Position numbers and translations under genes: made by a program. Positions 6,108 through 6,469 of a stretch of DNA of 6,469 nucleotides are shown here, in pieces. Location of the stretch: assembly GCA_964630015.1 (NCBI GenBank), contig CAZVTJ010000053.1:1-6469 (forward strand), in the 5' to 3' direction. How positions within the stretch are numbered: the first letter of the stretch is position 1; each line of letters starts with the position of its first letter. The stretch is from CAZERT01 sp964630015. GTDB taxonomy: Bacteria > Patescibacteriota > Microgenomatia > UBA10105 > UBA927. A model generated the notes under the pieces. The model worked only from the letters and a program-made list of their open reading frames with translations, made no database searches and was not told the DNA's origin.

Positions 6108-6469
6108 ATGAAACGGATTCTTTCATGTATTGTGCTCATTCTGGCAGCATCAGCAAGTGTCCATCCGATTTTTGCCCAAAGCACCCCCGGGGAGCAGCCG
6201 GTGGAAATCCAAACGACTGCGGTCCGGACGGAAACGGAAGAAAGCCAGTTGCCGACTGCGAGACCGCCGGAGGAATATGCATTGCCGTATCCGGGGATTC
6301 TTCCCGATCATCCGTTTTTTTTCCTAAAACGCATCCGCGACAGTGTAATGGAGCTGTTGATATCCGATCCGGTCAAAAAAGCCGAATTCTATTTATTGCA
6401 GGCAGACAAGCGGCTGTCGATGGCAATTTCCTATGACGGGAAAAAAGATACGGCATCGGTACTTTCCAT
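6108..6469 (+). CDS. Exported DUF5667-family protein, N-terminal part only
   Basis: The reading frame runs open to the right edge, giving 120 residues without a stop. Residues 1-23 form a Sec signal peptide: MKR, a hydrophobic core, and a plausible cleavage site after PIFA (Ala23-Gln24). A Thr/Glu/Pro-rich linker (about 25-56) follows. The conserved block then begins: YALPYPGILPDHPFFFLKRI (57-76), DPVKKAEFYLL and ADKRL, which matches the start of DUF5667 as I remember it from exported proteins of CPR and some other bacteria. The region is predicted to be helical and positively charged. No molecular function is established for the family to my knowledge. A Cys at position 7 is not in a lipobox, so I do not call a lipoprotein. 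Start is supported by the AAAGGA site. The C-terminal half, where any membrane anchor or repeats would be, is not in the window. Confidence 0.8.
   Translation, partial: MKRILSCIVLILAASASVHPIFAQSTPGEQPVEIQTTAVRTETEESQLPTARPPEEYALPYPGILPDHPFFFLKRIRDSVMELLISDPVKKAEFYLLQADKRLSMAISYDGKKDTASVLS

Noticed and set aside
5729..6184. 151-residue minus-strand open frame over the HD gene and the next start
   Set aside because: Antisense to two supported genes, with no motifs.
6125..6436. 103-residue plus-strand open frame inside the DUF5667 gene
   Set aside because: Another frame of the same stretch encodes a signal peptide and a recognised conserved block with a Shine-Dalgarno site. This one is a shadow.
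1..6469. CRISPR array, tRNA, rRNA, insertion sequence, toxin-antitoxin or defence operon
   Set aside because: No spaced direct repeats, cloverleaf or terminal inverted repeats were found, and no transposase, nuclease or toxin motifs appear. The genes are housekeeping types with uniform composition by eye.

Overview
The window reads as compact bacterial DNA, most probably from an uncultivated member of the Candidate Phyla Radiation (Patescibacteria), with Microgenomates the best guess. This placement is inferred from protein style: a GT51 penicillin-binding protein with a YGGTAWG motif, a secreted DUF5667-type protein, a cytidylate-kinase-like protein with an odd P-loop followed by a small HD-domain protein, short intergenic gaps and mid-range GC. 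TGA is used as a stop (6052-6054), which argues against the recoded Gracilibacteria/Absconditabacteria genetic code. A run of ten N at 1054-1063 marks a scaffold join, so this is a metagenome or draft assembly.

Layout. (1) 1-1973, minus strand: a bifunctional class A penicillin-binding protein, cut by the left edge and by the N run. (2) 2018-2626, plus: a Mn-type superoxide dismutase, divergent from the PBP. (3) 2670-4157, plus: a GapN-type non-phosphorylating, NADP-dependent glyceraldehyde-3-phosphate dehydrogenase. (4) 4141-4740, minus: a purine-type phosphoribosyltransferase whose 3' end overlaps that of gapN by 17 bp. (5) 4835-5452 and 5458-6054, plus: a cytidylate-kinase-like P-loop protein and an HD-domain phosphohydrolase, 5 nt apart and probably one operon. 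(6) 6108 to the right edge, plus: the start of an exported DUF5667-family protein. No RNA genes, CRISPR arrays, insertion sequences or clear terminators were seen. No stretch longer than 300 bases lacks a gene.

Functionally this is a housekeeping neighbourhood: cell-wall synthesis, superoxide detoxification, an NADPH-generating bypass of phosphorylating GAPDH, and nucleotide salvage or interconversion. The most notable signal is in the start regions. Four genes (PBP, gapN, phosphoribosyltransferase, kinase) have a good sigma70-like -10 box only 5-10 nt before the ATG and no Shine-Dalgarno sequence, so their mRNAs should be leaderless or nearly so. The superoxide dismutase and DUF5667 genes instead have ordinary leaders with clear Shine-Dalgarno sites. 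I do not see a convincing new multi-gene defence or mobile system here. The atypical nucleotide-kinase active site and the leaderless architecture are the points most worth follow-up.
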